A stretch of DNA of 64,000 bases from Neurospora crassa OR74A (GCF_000182925.2 NC_026501.1:1488001-1552000); one strand, 5' to 3'. Shown: positions 21,165 through 33,509, numbered from the stretch's first letter. Program-made: numbers and translations. The notes: generated by a model from the letters alone, not told the origin.

Positions 21165-22904
21165 ATGCTCCGTCGCCCCTTAACAGTCCTAAACATCACG
21201 GCCGAAGACATAGCGTCGTATGAAGACCGAGCTCTTGAGCGCCAAAAAGCCCGCGAGATGGCTGCTCGCACACAAGCCCGTCAGGATGCCATGAGACGGG
21301 GTCACGGTCACTCGCAACCACTTCAGCAGCAACAACAACCACAACAACAACCCAGTGCAGGAGCGAGAATATTTGGAAGGGAACATCCCGGTGTTGGGAA
21401 TGTTGGGGCAAGTGGTGGTGGGTTAGGCTTTGGTACAGGTGGTGGTGGCGGTGGTGCAAGGATAAGCGAACAGTATATGGGTATTGGTAACGATGAAACA
21501 GAGAGTGAAGAAGAAGAAGATGCCGGTGACGAAAGCTACTATGCGCAGCGCCATGCGCAGAGACAGGCGAGGATGATGGAGCAGCAGCGGGAGGCGGCGC
21601 AGAGACAGGCGGCGCAGAGACTTGCGCAGCAACAGCAACAACAACAACAACAACAGCAAAGTCAGGTTCAAGTGGAAGAGAGGACGGCGACCACAGCACA
21701 AACCTCCAATAACACCACGGCCGGTCGAAGGGGTGATACGACCGGTACTAGAGCACCACCAGCCACAGCAGCTGGAGGGAGACAACCACGCGGCCATCAT
21801 TCACGCACGGCGGCAGTCACACCCACTGGACCAACGACAACAGCAACGGCAGTGGAAACCCCATCTGCCATGCCAGGAGGAGGAAGAGGAAGAAGGGGAC
21901 TGCGCGGAGGCACCACAACAACACCGGGACCAACACGTGCAGGACAACAGCAAACCCCGGCTGCCACAGGACCACAACACGACGGCGCCCAAGAAGAAGA
22001 AGCAGGAGACGAAACAGAAGCAGAAGAAGAAGAAGAAACCCAACGACTCGACCAAAGAGGAGGAGGAGGATACGGTGGTTACGCAGGGGAAATGGACCTT
22101 GACATCAACACGCACATTCCCTTTATTTCCTCCTCCGCCGATGACAACAACAACAACAACATGGAAGGAATGGAAATGCTTCTCCCACCTGGTTACCACC
22201 TGCACGGCGGCTACGGTCTGCAAGTTGAAAGCCATGAGATCCAGTTCCATACTCCCCCCGTCGCAGCGCAGTCTGGGAACCAGGTGATTGCTACGCCGCC
22301 GCCGCCGCCGCCGCTGGCTGTGAATCAACTTCATCAACAACAACGTGCCCCCCACCCTCAAGCTTCTTCTCAGTCCCATCAACACAGTCACCAAACAACA
22401 CACCATAACCAACAACAACAACAACCGCAACAACCGCAACCCCCTCACCAAAACACCCACACCCACACAAACACAAACACAAACACAAATACCACCCGCC
22501 GCCACCGCCTCTCCCAATCCCAAAACATTCCCCCTCCGACGATTCCACCCACTCCAGTTCCCCGCACAACCACCACCACAACCACCACAACCACAACAAC
22601 AACCCCCGCCCAGCGCGTCGCGGCCCAACAAGCCCACCAACGTGCCGCCGCTCAACAAGCCTCGGCCCTCCGCGCCCAAAGAAGGAGAATGGCCATGGAA
22701 GCGGACGAGCAAGAGGGGCTGTACGCTCGTTTGACGAGGGGCCATCCTTCCTTGTCCGTGCCATCTACTACTACGACGGCTGTGCCTGCTGCGGGGGGTT
22801 CTTCCGGTGTGGTTACTACGCCTGAAGGACAGGTTGGTAATGCCGATGGTGGTGGTGGTGGTGGAGGGAGGACTGCTGCGGCTCAGGGGAGACGGAGAGG
22901 CTAG
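21165..22904 (+). CDS. cdc26: CDC26-like anaphase-promoting complex subunit with a giant low-complexity tail
   Basis: Single open frame of 579 residues. The first 45 residues (MLRRPLTVLNITAEDIASYE...) match the N terminus of CDC26, a small APC/C subunit whose N-terminal helix buries inside the APC6/CDC16 TPR superhelix; animal CDC26 is under 100 residues. The rest, more than 500 residues, is low complexity: polyQ runs, Gly-rich blocks, acidic E/D tracts, HTHTNTNT-type repeats and a polyThr stretch, with no recognised domain. No stop or clear intron signal breaks the frame, but low-complexity DNA can stay open by chance, so a shorter spliced protein cannot be excluded. The leader just before the ATG is an oligo(A) tract. 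Identification rests on the N-terminal motif only. Confidence 0.7.
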   Translation: MLRRPLTVLNITAEDIASYEDRALERQKAREMAARTQARQDAMRRGHGHSQPLQQQQQPQQQPSAGARIFGREHPGVGNVGASGGGLGFGTGGGGGGARISEQYMGIGNDETESEEEEDAGDESYYAQRHAQRQARMMEQQREAAQRQAAQRLAQQQQQQQQQQQSQVQVEERTATTAQTSNNTTAGRRGDTTGTRAPPATAAGGRQPRGHHSRTAAVTPTGPTTTATAVETPSAMPGGGRGRRGLRGGTTTTPGPTRAGQQQTPAATGPQHDGAQEEEAGDETEAEEEEETQRLDQRGGGGYGGYAGEMDLDINTHIPFISSSADDNNNNNMEGMEMLLPPGYHLHGGYGLQVESHEIQFHTPPVAAQSGNQVIATPPPPPPLAVNQLHQQQRAPHPQASSQSHQHSHQTTHHNQQQQQPQQPQPPHQNTHTHTNTNTNTNTTRRHRLSQSQNIPPPTIPPTPVPRTTTTTTTTTTTTTPAQRVAAQQAHQRAAAQQASALRAQRRRMAMEADEQEGLYARLTRGHPSLSVPSTTTTAVPAAGGSSGVVTTPEGQVGNADGGGGGGGRTAAAQGRRRG

Positions 22905-23406
22905 AATGGTTGGTCACAAAAAAATAGTTCAGGTTGGGGAGGGAGGGATGGATGGATGGTTGGTTGGATGGTTGGTTGAATGAGGTAATCTATAGTGCTG
23001 GTCTGATCCGGAATACCTACCCTGAAAAAATGATTTCAGCGAACACCGTCATGACAGTCCTTAGATTTGGTAATTGCAGTGTAGATTTTATCACCTTGCT
23101 TCTTGCGCCTATCCATCTATACCTACAACACCGCTTGCTTTTCATCCGCACCCAAACATTTATCTCCGCTGAATCTGTCCGTCCATTACCATGTTTCTTC
23201 GGAAATGCTCACATGGACGCAAGCAACAAAGGCGATAAAGCTATTTGTCCTAGCAAAGAACCCCGTTGATAGCATGCCTTAACCTGTACATAAACCCTGT
23301 CCATACATATTATGCCCCAGGCCTGATGTCCATGTTCTAAAAGGAAGTGATTCCGCTTTCTGGTGAAAAGATATTTATTTCATTCCCACCCCATTCCCTT
23401 TACTTA
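22905..23406. other. Convergent 3' region between CDC26 and the histidine kinase
   Basis: About 500 bp between two convergent genes, expected to hold both 3' untranslated regions. It has a short GGAT/GGTT repeat near 22936-22980. No supported gene. Confidence 0.45.
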
Positions 23407-26400
23407 TTAGATGCTTTGCAATTCTTCGTTTTGTTCTTCCTGCAGCTTGCCCAGATTTTCCTCCGTCAACGCCTCTCCTTCCCTCCGCTCTATCGAGGCC
23501 GGACTTGTCGTCATATCTGCCACGCTCGGTTGTGATGGGTAATGCTGCGAACTGGCATCAAGAAGCTGTTCAGCTTGACCAAGCCCTGTCTGCTCACCAG
23601 GGTCTCCTGTTGGTTTTGTCGCGTCTGGCACGCCGTGTCCAGAACCTGACCCTGACGAAAAGTATCCCGCCGTCGGAGACTGCTCAATCTCAGCGCCACC
23701 CCCTGGAGACATCCCCTCTGCAACTCGGCCAGGACCCATAGGCGTAGCAAGATTCGACCCTTCATGATCATCAACGTTGTCATACGCATTCAAGTCCAAT
23801 TCAGACGGCTCTTCATTCAGCCCAACAGCAGGAATACCAGCACTCTGACAATGCTCACCAGACTCTGTGCATTGCGACGTAATCGGCGAGAGTTCTTCCC
23901 TTTTGGTAGTGCACCACCTCAGCAACATCCTTTCGAGCGTTGTTCTTTTGACAGGTTTGGACAGGTAATCATCCATGCCCGCCCTCTTGCATTTTTCCTT
24001 GTCGCCTTGGATTGCCGAGGCGGTCATGGCCACGATCGGCACATCTCTCACGTAGCTTCTGTACGGGGCGTGGTGCCGGAGGAGGTGGGTGCACAGGTAC
24101 CCATCAATCAGAGGCATTTGTACGTCCATCAGAATGATGTCCGGTTTCCGTGTCTTGCCAGTGCTGGCTTTAGACAGGTATTCGAGAGCTTCCTTGCCGT
24201 TCCAGGCGGCCGCGACTTGGAAGCCTAGTTTTCTGATCGTCCTGATGGCGATTTGTTGGTTGATCTCGTTATCTTCGACTACCAGGATAAAGATCTTGCT
24301 GCGGTCCGGCATGGAGAGCTCCTCTTGCGAGGTGGTGGGGGAGAGGCTTGTCGAGGATTGTCTCCATGCCGACCTCTGCTCGCCGCTCAGCGCACCTGAC
24401 TCCTGGTCAGCCGGAGCCGGGCAGTTACAAGACACGCTTGTCTCGCTCTGTAATCTGTCAGATAGCGGGCCGGTAATCGACTGTGCTTTTTGTGGCTTCT
24501 TGAATGGGATCCAGAACGTGGCTGTAGTTCCTTCGTCCTTTTTGGATGCGAGCGCCATGCGCCCTTTCATCAGTTCCAGCAAGTTCTTGGAAATGGTCAA
24601 CCCTAGACCGGTACCCCCAAATTTCCGCGCTGTCGAGGGATCTCCCTGACTGAAAGGCTGGAAGAGCCGTTTGAGCACTTCTTCTTCGATACCAATGCCC
24701 GTATCCTGAATCACGAACTTGACCTCAATAGTATCGTCCGTTTCCTGTTCGACAGAGACATGTAGCTTAACGTGACCCTCATGTGTGAACTTGATGCTGT
24801 TCGTGGCCAGGTTCGTGATGATTTGCCGCACACGTCCAGGGTCTCCCATAACCACGAGATCAATCCCAATATCTGAACAAATCTCGTAGTTAAAGGCTAA
24901 GCTTTTCCGCTCAGCGGTGAAGCTAAGCATCTTGCCGACCTCCTGAATAACAACAGCTAATGAAAATTGTACTTCTTCGATATCCAGTCGCCCAGACTCA
25001 ATCTTTGAGAAGTCAAGAATGTCGTTGATTACAGTCAGAAGTGCGTTCGCGGAACGGAAAATATTCTCCGTTAGCTCTCGTTGCTCAGCATCAAGCTCAA
25101 CATCAAGCAATAATTCCGCCATTCCGATCACACCGGTAATGGGTGTCCGAATCTCATGAGACATCTAGAACGATTAGTTCGGAAGCAATGTGGGAAGTGA
25201 GCTGATCAACTCACATTGGCCAAAAACTGGCTCTTGAGCCGGCTTGCTTCCTTTGCGGCTGCTTCATTGGCTAGAAGTTGTCTCTTCTCCAGTGCTTGAG
25301 CCTCAATGTCCCTTTCGCGATCCTTTAATTCGGTTACGTCCATTATAAAGCCCATGACGCCTTCGATGAAATCCTCTGTAGAGTTTCCGGTAAGAGGATC
25401 TCTCCTGAGAATGGGCTGAAAACCGGTGCGGTACCATCTACCTGCTGAGTCTGTCGTTAGACTCTTCAAAACACTCAAATGCTTAGATCTGTGATGGTAC
25501 TTACCAAACTTGTGGTCCTGCAGTTCCACCGGTGACTTTCCGCCAAGTATGGACTCAAGAGGCTGCAGAAAAGCAGGCGTCTGACCATCCGGTAATTGTT
25601 GGTTGATGTTGTTGAAAACTTCGTAAACATCCTTCCCGATAAACCAAGAGGAGCTGCCACACTCCGGCGAGAGAGCATCCCATATTAACGATCCCTCCAG
25701 CAAGGTAACCTTTCGATTGGGGTCAACAGCGAACATGGTCATGCGTGAGTGAGCAATGACGCTACGTAGCTGTTGTCTTGTCCGCTTGGCTTCGAGCTTT
25801 GCTTCCATAGTTTCGTGCACATCAGTGCAGGTTCCTATGATAGTGGTTAGACACGATGCTCTTTGAGACAACAGAATGCCACTTACCAAACCACTTTTCA
25901 ATTTCCCCTGTTTGTTTGTTCTTCAGAGGCAGCGCACGGCCAAGGAACCATCTCCACTCGCCATCTTTGCTGCGGCACCGGTACTCTATCACATATGGCT
26001 CGCCGGTTCGAGTTGAATTTTGCCATCGCTTGTCAGCCTCGGCCAAGTCATCGGGATGGAACGCCGTTCTCCAGCCTCCGCCTAGCGAAGCTTCTACGCT
26101 CAGACCTGTGTAGCTGTACCACCTGCTATTGTAAAAGTCATGTGCGCCGTCTGGTCCCGCAGTCCACACGAGCTGAGGCATGGTCTCGCATATCAATCTG
26201 AACCTTTCCTCGTCTGCTGCTTTGATCTGACTGATTTCATGCTCGATTCGCGTGATGTCCCTGCATGTTATCACACCCGCCAGAAGTTCGCCTGTGATCT
26301 CATCTCGAATCACTGCTCCCTCAACGTCGAATATTAGCCGCTCGTCGTCTGGACCCAGCATGCCGACTCTGAAGCTTTCAAAGGGCGTTTCACTTTTGAT

Positions 26401-27813
26401 CATAAGAGATATTGGGTATTCGTCGGTCTCCAGCTGTCTGCTGAAATCATCTGTCCACATTCTCCACTGTGACAAGAGGTTGAAACCTTCGTGGGGAGCG
26501 CCTTGCACAGGGTCTGGATAAGAGAGGCGCCGGGCAGGTTTATTGGGAAGGATCACACTCCCGTCCTTCCACATGGCGATGATTGGCGTTTGTGTCTTAT
26601 CCAGAAGGGCATCTTTCATGACAGTGATCTTTTGGAGCATGGAAGGAGCACTGGTGATGGAAGAGTGAGACGGAGGTCCAAGCGGAGGGAAAGGACTGGA
26701 AGACATGGCGACCGCAGAAGGACTTAGGGGAAAGGACGGAGAGCGAGAACGCGAATCACGACTTGATGTCAAAGAGGGAGGGTCGTTTATGCTATAAGGG
26801 TACTTTTTTTCAGCAGCATCCAAAACGTCACGCCTTCCAGCCAGCTTCTTGGCACCAACCGGGGGAACATACTTGGAATCGGTGTTGGTGAAAGTGAGGG
26901 TAAAAAAGGTTTGCTGCGGGCTCAACTGCCAGACCGAAATGATCATCTTGGCCTGTGCGTGGAATGTAGAACTTTCTGACCGGGCGCGGGTATGATATGT
27001 TGACCGGGCGATATCTCTCTTGACTATGACCACATCCACAACAGCGTTTGGTGATGGGCGGCAGGTTGTGTTGCCTGCATCCCCGTCACACACGCCATCT
27101 CCTGATTGAGCCGATGTCGATCTAGACCGCGGTGAAGAAGTGGAAGCCGATGGAGGGAGCTCTGCTTGGCGTGGCGTAGCGTCTCCGTCGGGATCAGTTT
27201 GCAGAACAGACTTCAAGATTTCTTTTCCCCCGCTGTTTCCAACTCCCATCTCGAGGGCAATCTGGTCCAAAAAGTGCTCCCATGCAATCCAAACCGGCAT
27301 GCCATCCTGGATAAGATCGATACCAACTTGCGACAGAGTCTGGCCACGGAGTTGGTCCATTGTCGAAGACAGATCATCCCCCTCTCCCGTCGCATCTGAC
27401 GGCATTCCCAGTAGCCTTCCCATGGACTCATTAGCGAGTACCACTGTTTTGAGGCTATCCAAGACCAGGATTGGAACGGGTAAAAATTGCATGGCCGAAA
27501 AGGCAAGCTGGCCCGGAGTTATGAAGGGCATCGTGAGGCGCAAAGGGCTCGACGACTGGCTTCGGCGTACTTGAGGAGTCATGGAAGGCGGGCCTCGCCA
27601 GAGGCGCTCCGAGTTCCCCTGGGACAAGGTTGTCCTGTCATCTATTAAACTTTCCGACGGAGGTTCGGGATGAGACACGGAGTTCCCCTCCGGTAGTGCT
27701 GATGGCATGTCGGGGTCCTGTGGGAGTTGCGTCTCTTGGCGGGCGGACCGGGGCTCGTCCTGCAAGACAGGGTTGTCATTGTCGTCTGGGGAGGATCGAA
27801 GACCGGGGCCCAT
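23407..27813 (-). CDS. Hybrid PAS-domain sensor histidine kinase with receiver domain
   Basis: Four exons on the minus strand: 27813-25887, 25834-25505, 25444-25215 and 25164-23407, giving 1414 residues. Donors are GTAAGT, GTAAGT and GTGAGT; the 60-nt second intron has a CTAAC branch point and, being a multiple of three, could be missed. A PAS-like segment starts near residue 104, a clear PAS_3 domain lies at about 525-645 ending in IEKWFGTCTDVHE, and another PAS follows before the kinase. The H-box is NMSHEIRTP with phospho-accepting His 832, then an N-box (TNLATNSIKFTH), DTGIGI and GGTGLGLTIS of the ATPase domain. The receiver has Asp 1176 in ILMDVQMP. The protein should pass phosphate through a His phosphotransfer protein to response regulators; the stimulus is unknown and no transmembrane segment is seen. 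The frame upstream of the start stays open for about 45 codons without an ATG, so a 5' coding exon is possible. Confidence 0.9.
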
Positions 27814-30800
27814 GTCGTCGTCCCGTAATTGGGTCGTACGAGATCCTGTTGGTCTGCGGAACTCGTAAATCGGCAGGGCTTGTTCGATTGCAGAAGCGTG
27901 TTGGGATACTTGTCGACCTGAGAAGCTCGGAAAGGACGAAAAAAAAGGCTAAAGGTTAAAGGACGGCAAGGACCTCTAATGCTATGACTGAAGAAGTCGA
28001 ACCTTGAGCATGGCGTCCGTGGCTTGAATATCGGTCGGAAAGTGGCTGTCGAGGATGTGACCGAGGTGGTTGATCAACCGGGCGGGTGGTAACCACTGGG
28101 GCAAGGGAACTGGAATGCGGAGAGGAAGCGTCGGGCGTAGCCGATCCTTTGGCTGGATGTTTCAACGAGGGAGAAACGAAGCCGGCGAAGCCCAATGGTA
28201 ACAATTTCCGTATGTAGTGTCAATGCAGAAAGTGATCAGTCCTTTTTTGTCGGTACGAGATTAGAATAGGTACTATGTATAGGCTTAGTTGGCCTTGTGT
28301 CGTTGGCTGTCTTGAGAATCGCGAGGCTTTTTTGGGGGGTTGAAGCAAGCTGTTCCGTGGTTGTACGCCGCGGTAGTTGTCGGTCAAACTACAAGTAAAT
28401 CCCAAGAGGTGGTGGTGGTGTATGCGCAGTGTTGAAGATAGCGGATGCTGGAGGTTGGAAATCGAATGGGACGGGAGTCGACGAGGAAGTGGTGGGAAGA
28501 AGAGGAAACGATGGAAGAAGTCAATGAAGTGAAAGAATGAAGTGGAACTAAGGTAAGGCCGAGACTTTTCGCTACTTCTCGGTCACCGGTTCAGAGCAAG
28601 TAGCTAAGTACTAGTCGAGTTGAGATTGCCAGGCCCATAGGAGAAGTGGAAGTGGAAGTGGGACTGAAGCGGAAAGAACAAAACGGGAGCGGGCAAGCAA
28701 GCAGCTGGAGAATGAGCGGAGGTGCAGGAGCGAGCAAAGCAAACTAAAATCAGACGCAGCCGCAGCGAAGAGGGAAAGCACTCTATGTACATGGATTGGC
28801 CCTACGACTAGGGCAAGGCAACCTAACCGAGCGACTGGAGGCCCTACCGGCAAGTACTAACCTGAGGTAGGTCTGGGCCAGGTCGCAGATCTCCCAAGTG
28901 ACAGGAAGGAAGAACTGCGAACTGCAGCTGGCTCCACCACACGGGAAATGGAGGCAGGTGCGGTTGAAGTTGGTGTAGAGGTAAGGCAGCTGCGAAAGTT
29001 GTGACTTTGCGGTGCGTGCAGGAGGTAAACGAGTCTTGCTGGGGCCGGCTGGGAGGATTGAGTGGGTGGAAAAGGGGACTTGTGACAGGTAACATACCGT
29101 CTTCATTGCCCAATCCGATCGAAGAAAGAACTTTCTAAAAAAGGATAAACCTCCTCAGGTAGTAGTGTAATAGCGCATCCGTTATGTTTCCAACGAGTCC
29201 CATCATTCCGTCAAGTATCGACAAGCATTCATCCTCCATCCACTGGGCTGTGTGGCAGGCCGTTATAATCGACTACCTTGTTCAACAACTTTCACGTACT
29301 TTGTTGTTGGCCCATGTCGGTGATAGTTGCAAGACTAAGTAGCCGTCTCGTCATTATGAATTCGGCGTGTCAAGACCAGGACAGCACTTTCAGTACACAT
29401 GCGCATAACGATAAAGACTTGGAGAGGGTGGGAGCGTGACGGGGCAGCGTACAGACCAAGGCAGCGCACTTCATTCGCCATGCTTTCGTGGTCGTCTCTA
29501 CGCCTCACTAAGTCTGGGAGAGCACTTCAAGTTGCTTGCAGCTGAGTGGTTTGATGCGTCGACGCGTACAAGCGCGGAGAGATCGGACTGTAACCTCGAC
29601 CATAGCAATGTAGCGGTCGAGTGGCGACAAGATAAAACACCAGTGAGGTTTTGTTGCGCTCGATTTGAAGCCATCACGAAGCCCATCACGGGGCCTAAAA
29701 AGCCTTCGTTTCTGGGATATGGAAGAGAGGAGAACACCGAGGGTTACTAAGTGGGAACAAGGCCGGGACACGTCCAACATATCGAGTGCGCCGTAAGCTT
29801 TGGTTTTCGCTTGTCGTTGTCTGGAATTCCGGGGGAGGACCCTGTTGGAGTGAGGATCGCAAGCCCATAGCCCGGTCTAGACCTCAGGGTCCAAGGCGGT
29901 TCAAGGCGGCCCAATCGAGCCCAGACTCTGTCACCGGTTCGTGAGTTGTGGCCTGGTGGGTGTGCATCTCGATTCGTTTGGCGCTTCAGCCGTATCGTGA
30001 AAAGAATCGACCAACAGGCGCTCCCGTCTTGTGTACCGCACACTTCCGTCCCTTCCGGCGTGTTTGTGTAACCACAGTTTGGGAAATGCCGTCTTAAGGG
30101 AGAGTTGTCTTGGGAGCCAGCACAATCCAATCCCTCGGACAGAACCAACGTGGGATCTGGGCACAAGGTGCGACCCATTGTGTTAGTGTTCCACTCGTAT
30201 GAAGTTTTGTTCTCAAGCTAAATACCTAGGTATCAATGACCATATGCTTCTTTCAAAGAAGAAAAAAGGAAGAAGAAGAAGAAGACTTTGGAAGGTTGAA
30301 GTGACGTGCGTGCCTGGACGATGCCTGTTTGGGTAGGTAGGCAGAACGCAGTGAGTCAACCTATCAGTTGGCGGGTAGCTGTCAAGGGCTGGCAGCAACC
30401 CCGCCTTTTAACCATCTCATCCTCAGCAGCTTGAACCTTCCGCTTCCCGTCATTTCTGCATTCCTCTTGATGCACTAAGATGGGACAATCTGGTGGTTTG
30501 GTTGAAGAAGTCTTCAATTCCATCAGTCCCATCTCCTATGTCGGAAGTACAGCAGGCATTGTGCACATCTCAGGTCTCAGAAATCAGAGACAGGCACTGC
30601 GTAACGACTAGTAAAGTGACCATCCGACATGCCATGCATAGTGGTGTGACGGCCAAATATGAGAAATTGATTCACGGCAAACTGCAACCGCCCAACCTCC
30701 TACTCGCAAAGAGATCATGATTGAGCGCAAACAAGTTGACATGGTTTCTTTGCCTCAACCCTTTGTCGCTGCGGCAAATGCCTTAGCAGATAAACAACAG

Positions 30801-32016
30801 GGAAAAATGAGATGTAGGGTCTAGTCTAGAGAAGACCGTGACGGCCAGTGATCAGCATCAACACATCCGTTCCGTGTCCGAATGTGGATCTACCGGCCCC
30901 GATAGCTCCTCCCAGCAAACCCTCCGGGCATGTGAATCCGGCCTCGGACCTGACTCGGCAGGTCTCCGATTCGGAGACTCCATACACCCCACTCCGAATC
31001 ACTGGTGTCTTCCTGCCAGACGGGGCGGACGCAGCACCCCCACATGGTTCCCGACAAGCACCGCTCAACCTTCGAGTCCTCCCACTTCCACGTCGCCCCG
31101 TTCACGTGGGGGGTCACGTCGTCAGGCACCCTTTTCAACTCCCGAAGCTATCCCCGAATCAACCATAAAAACGCGGGAACCCCCAGTCGTCGTATCAAGG
31201 TTGAGCCTCAAAGCAGAGGGATTTGTAAGACAGATGCCGAAAGTTACCTCCGCTTCGCCTAGATCCCACTGAGGACCCCACACATGGATTGGCCAAAGGG
31301 CTGCCAAGGCCCATGGGGGGGTGGTTGTGGTGCTTCGCGACAGCTACGGGATGTATTGTACGCTCTGGTTGGTGGATAGCTGATTAATTCATCGCCTTGG
31401 TCGTCGTCCAGTCATCGGCGCTGTTATTGTCAGTGTCGCCGTATCATTGACCCTTGCATATCAGATCTGGGGCCCGAGACAGAGTTGTAACCACCACATG
31501 GAATATCCGGGGAACCAGGCCTGACAGCTTGGGAATTCAAAGGAGCGCGTCAGGACAAAGATACGGACCAAACTGTTGGTGGCAGCCTCACTCGTCAATG
31601 TCACCACCATCCATCATGGTGAACATCAATCAAGTCCAATCAAAACACCGCTATCGGACTTGCAAACTTTAGCCGGGATGTCCTGCCTCAGCCGGGTAGC
31701 CTATAGTTCACCGGCTCATCACTGCTACCCACTCCCCGGCTTTTGCTTGGTGCTGCGGGGATGTGGGCAACCAAGATCTTCATCAGTCCCACTCATTCCG
31801 CCCTCGGGATCCGCTACGACGTACTGTGTAAATGCCATGTTGAAGAACTCTTCATTCCTACGCACACTGGCCGAGGTCTCGCTATGTACTCCTCGTTTTC
31901 CTTGATCAATATCTGTTTCTTAGTCGTTCGCACTTGCTTGGTTGAACCTTTTCCCCAGCTCTAGATACCCCGGATTGTACTGGCAATCCCCTTGCTTTTC
32001 TTCAACTACCGACACC
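27814..32016. other. Long intergenic region between the histidine kinase and the aldehyde dehydrogenase
   Basis: About 4.2 kb, the largest gap in the window. The first kilobase probably holds the histidine-kinase leader: on the minus strand a pyrimidine tract ending in an AG at about 27920 precedes open sequence, suggesting a leader or coding intron. At 30962-30978 a 17-bp near-perfect palindrome with CCGA/TCGG halves sits inside a cluster of CGG words. ATACCTAGGTAT lies at 30222-30233. Short frames at 29436-29750 and 30838-31300 lack recognisable domains. I see no supported gene, but a noncoding RNA could be present. Confidence 0.4.
30962..31000. promoter_or_regulatory. Palindromic CGG/CCG cluster, candidate Zn2Cys6 factor site
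   Basis: Positions 30962-30978 form an 8-1-8 palindrome, GTCTCCGA then one base then TCGGAGAC. Its right part GATTCGGAG is repeated as the exact inverse CTCCGAATC at 30992-31000. More CGG and CCG triplets lie just upstream (30922-30958). Fungal Zn2Cys6 factors bind paired CGG triplets. The site lies about 1 kb upstream of the aldehyde dehydrogenase start; its role is inference. Confidence 0.3.
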
Positions 32017-33509
32017 ATGGCCGAAACTTATACCGTACCCTTCTTCATCAACGGCGAGGAAGTCCGCACGTCCAGGACTTTTGATGTCACGTCCCCAGCA
32101 ACCCAAAAGGTTGTGCACAAGTGCAGCAGCGCTACGGATACCGAGGTTCAGGCTGCCGTGAACGCCGCGGCAGAAGCTTTCAAGACATGGAGGAAATCAC
32201 ACCCTAACCAGCGTCGTGACCTTTTCCACAAGGCGGCCGAGATCTTGGAGAAGAGAAAGGAGGAGTTGGGCCAGTACGTGATGGACGAGACGGGTGCTCC
32301 ACGCCAATGGGCCGACTTCAACATTCAGGTTGCAAAGGACTTGTTGATGGATGTGGCCGGGAGATGCAACACGCTGGAAGGCTCGTTCCCCGTAGTCAAC
32401 GATCCCGAATCGGGGGCCCTCGTCTTGCAGGAGCCCTATGGCGTTATTCTCGCCGTTGCCCCTTGGTGAGTCCAGCTTTAGGCGGCGGCTAAGAGAAATG
32501 GTATGTATTCCACTAACACCTTGCAAGGAACGCCCCCTACATTCTCGGTATCCGCTCCATCCTCTACCCCATCGCCGCCGGCAACACCGCCATCTTCAAG
32601 GCCACCGAGCTCTGCCCACGCACCATGTGGGGCCTCTGCTCCGTCTTCCACGAAGCCGGCCTCCCCAAAGGCGTCCTCAACATGCTCGTCCACGAGCCCG
32701 CCAACGCCCCGGCCATCACCAGCTCGCTCATCTCCAACCCGCAGGTCAAGAAGGTCAACTTCACCGGCAGCACTGCCGTCGGTCGCATCATCGGCCGCCT
32801 GGCCGGCGAGAACCTCAAGCCCGTGCTGCTCGAGCTAGGCGGCAAGGCCTCGGCCATCGTCTGGGAGGACGCCGAGCTCGACAACGCCGCGACTCAGTGC
32901 GCTCTGGGCGCCTTCCTCAACTCGGGCCAGATCTGCATGTCCACCGAGCGTATCCTGGTGCACAAGTCCGTCCGCGCCGAATTCGAGAAGAAGCTCGTCC
33001 GCGCCGTCGAAAACATCTTTGGGCCCCCGACGCCCGCTCCGATCCTTATCAACTCCCTCGCGGTCGACAAGAACAAGAAGCTCCTTTCGGATGCCTTGTC
33101 CAAGGGCGCCAAGCTGCTGTACGGCAACCCTGACGCCCAAGAAGAGACCACGACGCGCATGCGCCCGGTCATTGTAAGTGGAATTACCACCGACATGGAC
33201 ATCTACAAGACCGAGAGCTTTGGGCCCACGGTGGCCGTGTACGAGATCGAGACCGAGGAGGAGGCGCTCAGGATCGCCAACGATACCGAATACGGATTGA
33301 CGAGCGCCGTGTTTACGGAGGACTTGAGAAGGGGGTTGCGCATGGCCAAGGAGATCGAGACGGGCGCGGTGCACATTAATAGCATGACGGTGCATGATGA
33401 GGCGACGCTGCCCCACGGCGGCGCGAAGGCGAGCGGATATGGGAGGTTCAATACCAGCAGGGGTTTGCAAGAGTGGGTTAAGAGTAAGACTGTCACTTTC
33501 AAGTTTTGA
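32017..33509 (+). CDS. NAD(P)-dependent aldehyde dehydrogenase, salicylaldehyde/vanillin dehydrogenase-like
   Basis: Two exons, 32017-32465 and 32528-33509, with donor GTGAGT and acceptor TTGCAAG, giving 476 residues. The start is the ATG in ACACCATGG (MAETYTVPFFINGEE), a good context. Family motifs are all present: the cofactor region VNFTGSTAVG, general base Glu at about 252 in LELGGKAS, and nucleophile Cys at about 286 in SGQICMSTER. Length is normal for the aldehyde dehydrogenase superfamily, which oxidises aldehydes to carboxylic acids. The sequence style (VAPWNAPYILGIRSILYPIAAGNT) resembles salicylaldehyde and vanillin dehydrogenases of aromatic catabolism rather than the acetaldehyde or betaine-aldehyde groups, but substrate choice is inference. 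No targeting signal is seen, so it is probably cytosolic. The next gene, a nucleoside hydrolase, is on the same strand but unrelated. Confidence 0.92.

Noticed and set aside
21801-22764. Long minus-strand frames opposite the CDC26 tail
   Set aside because: Low-complexity DNA is open on both strands; the plus frame has the CDC26 N terminus.
30838-31300. Proline-rich frames on both strands
   Set aside because: Neither strand shows a domain; the open frames follow from local GC-rich palindromic sequence.
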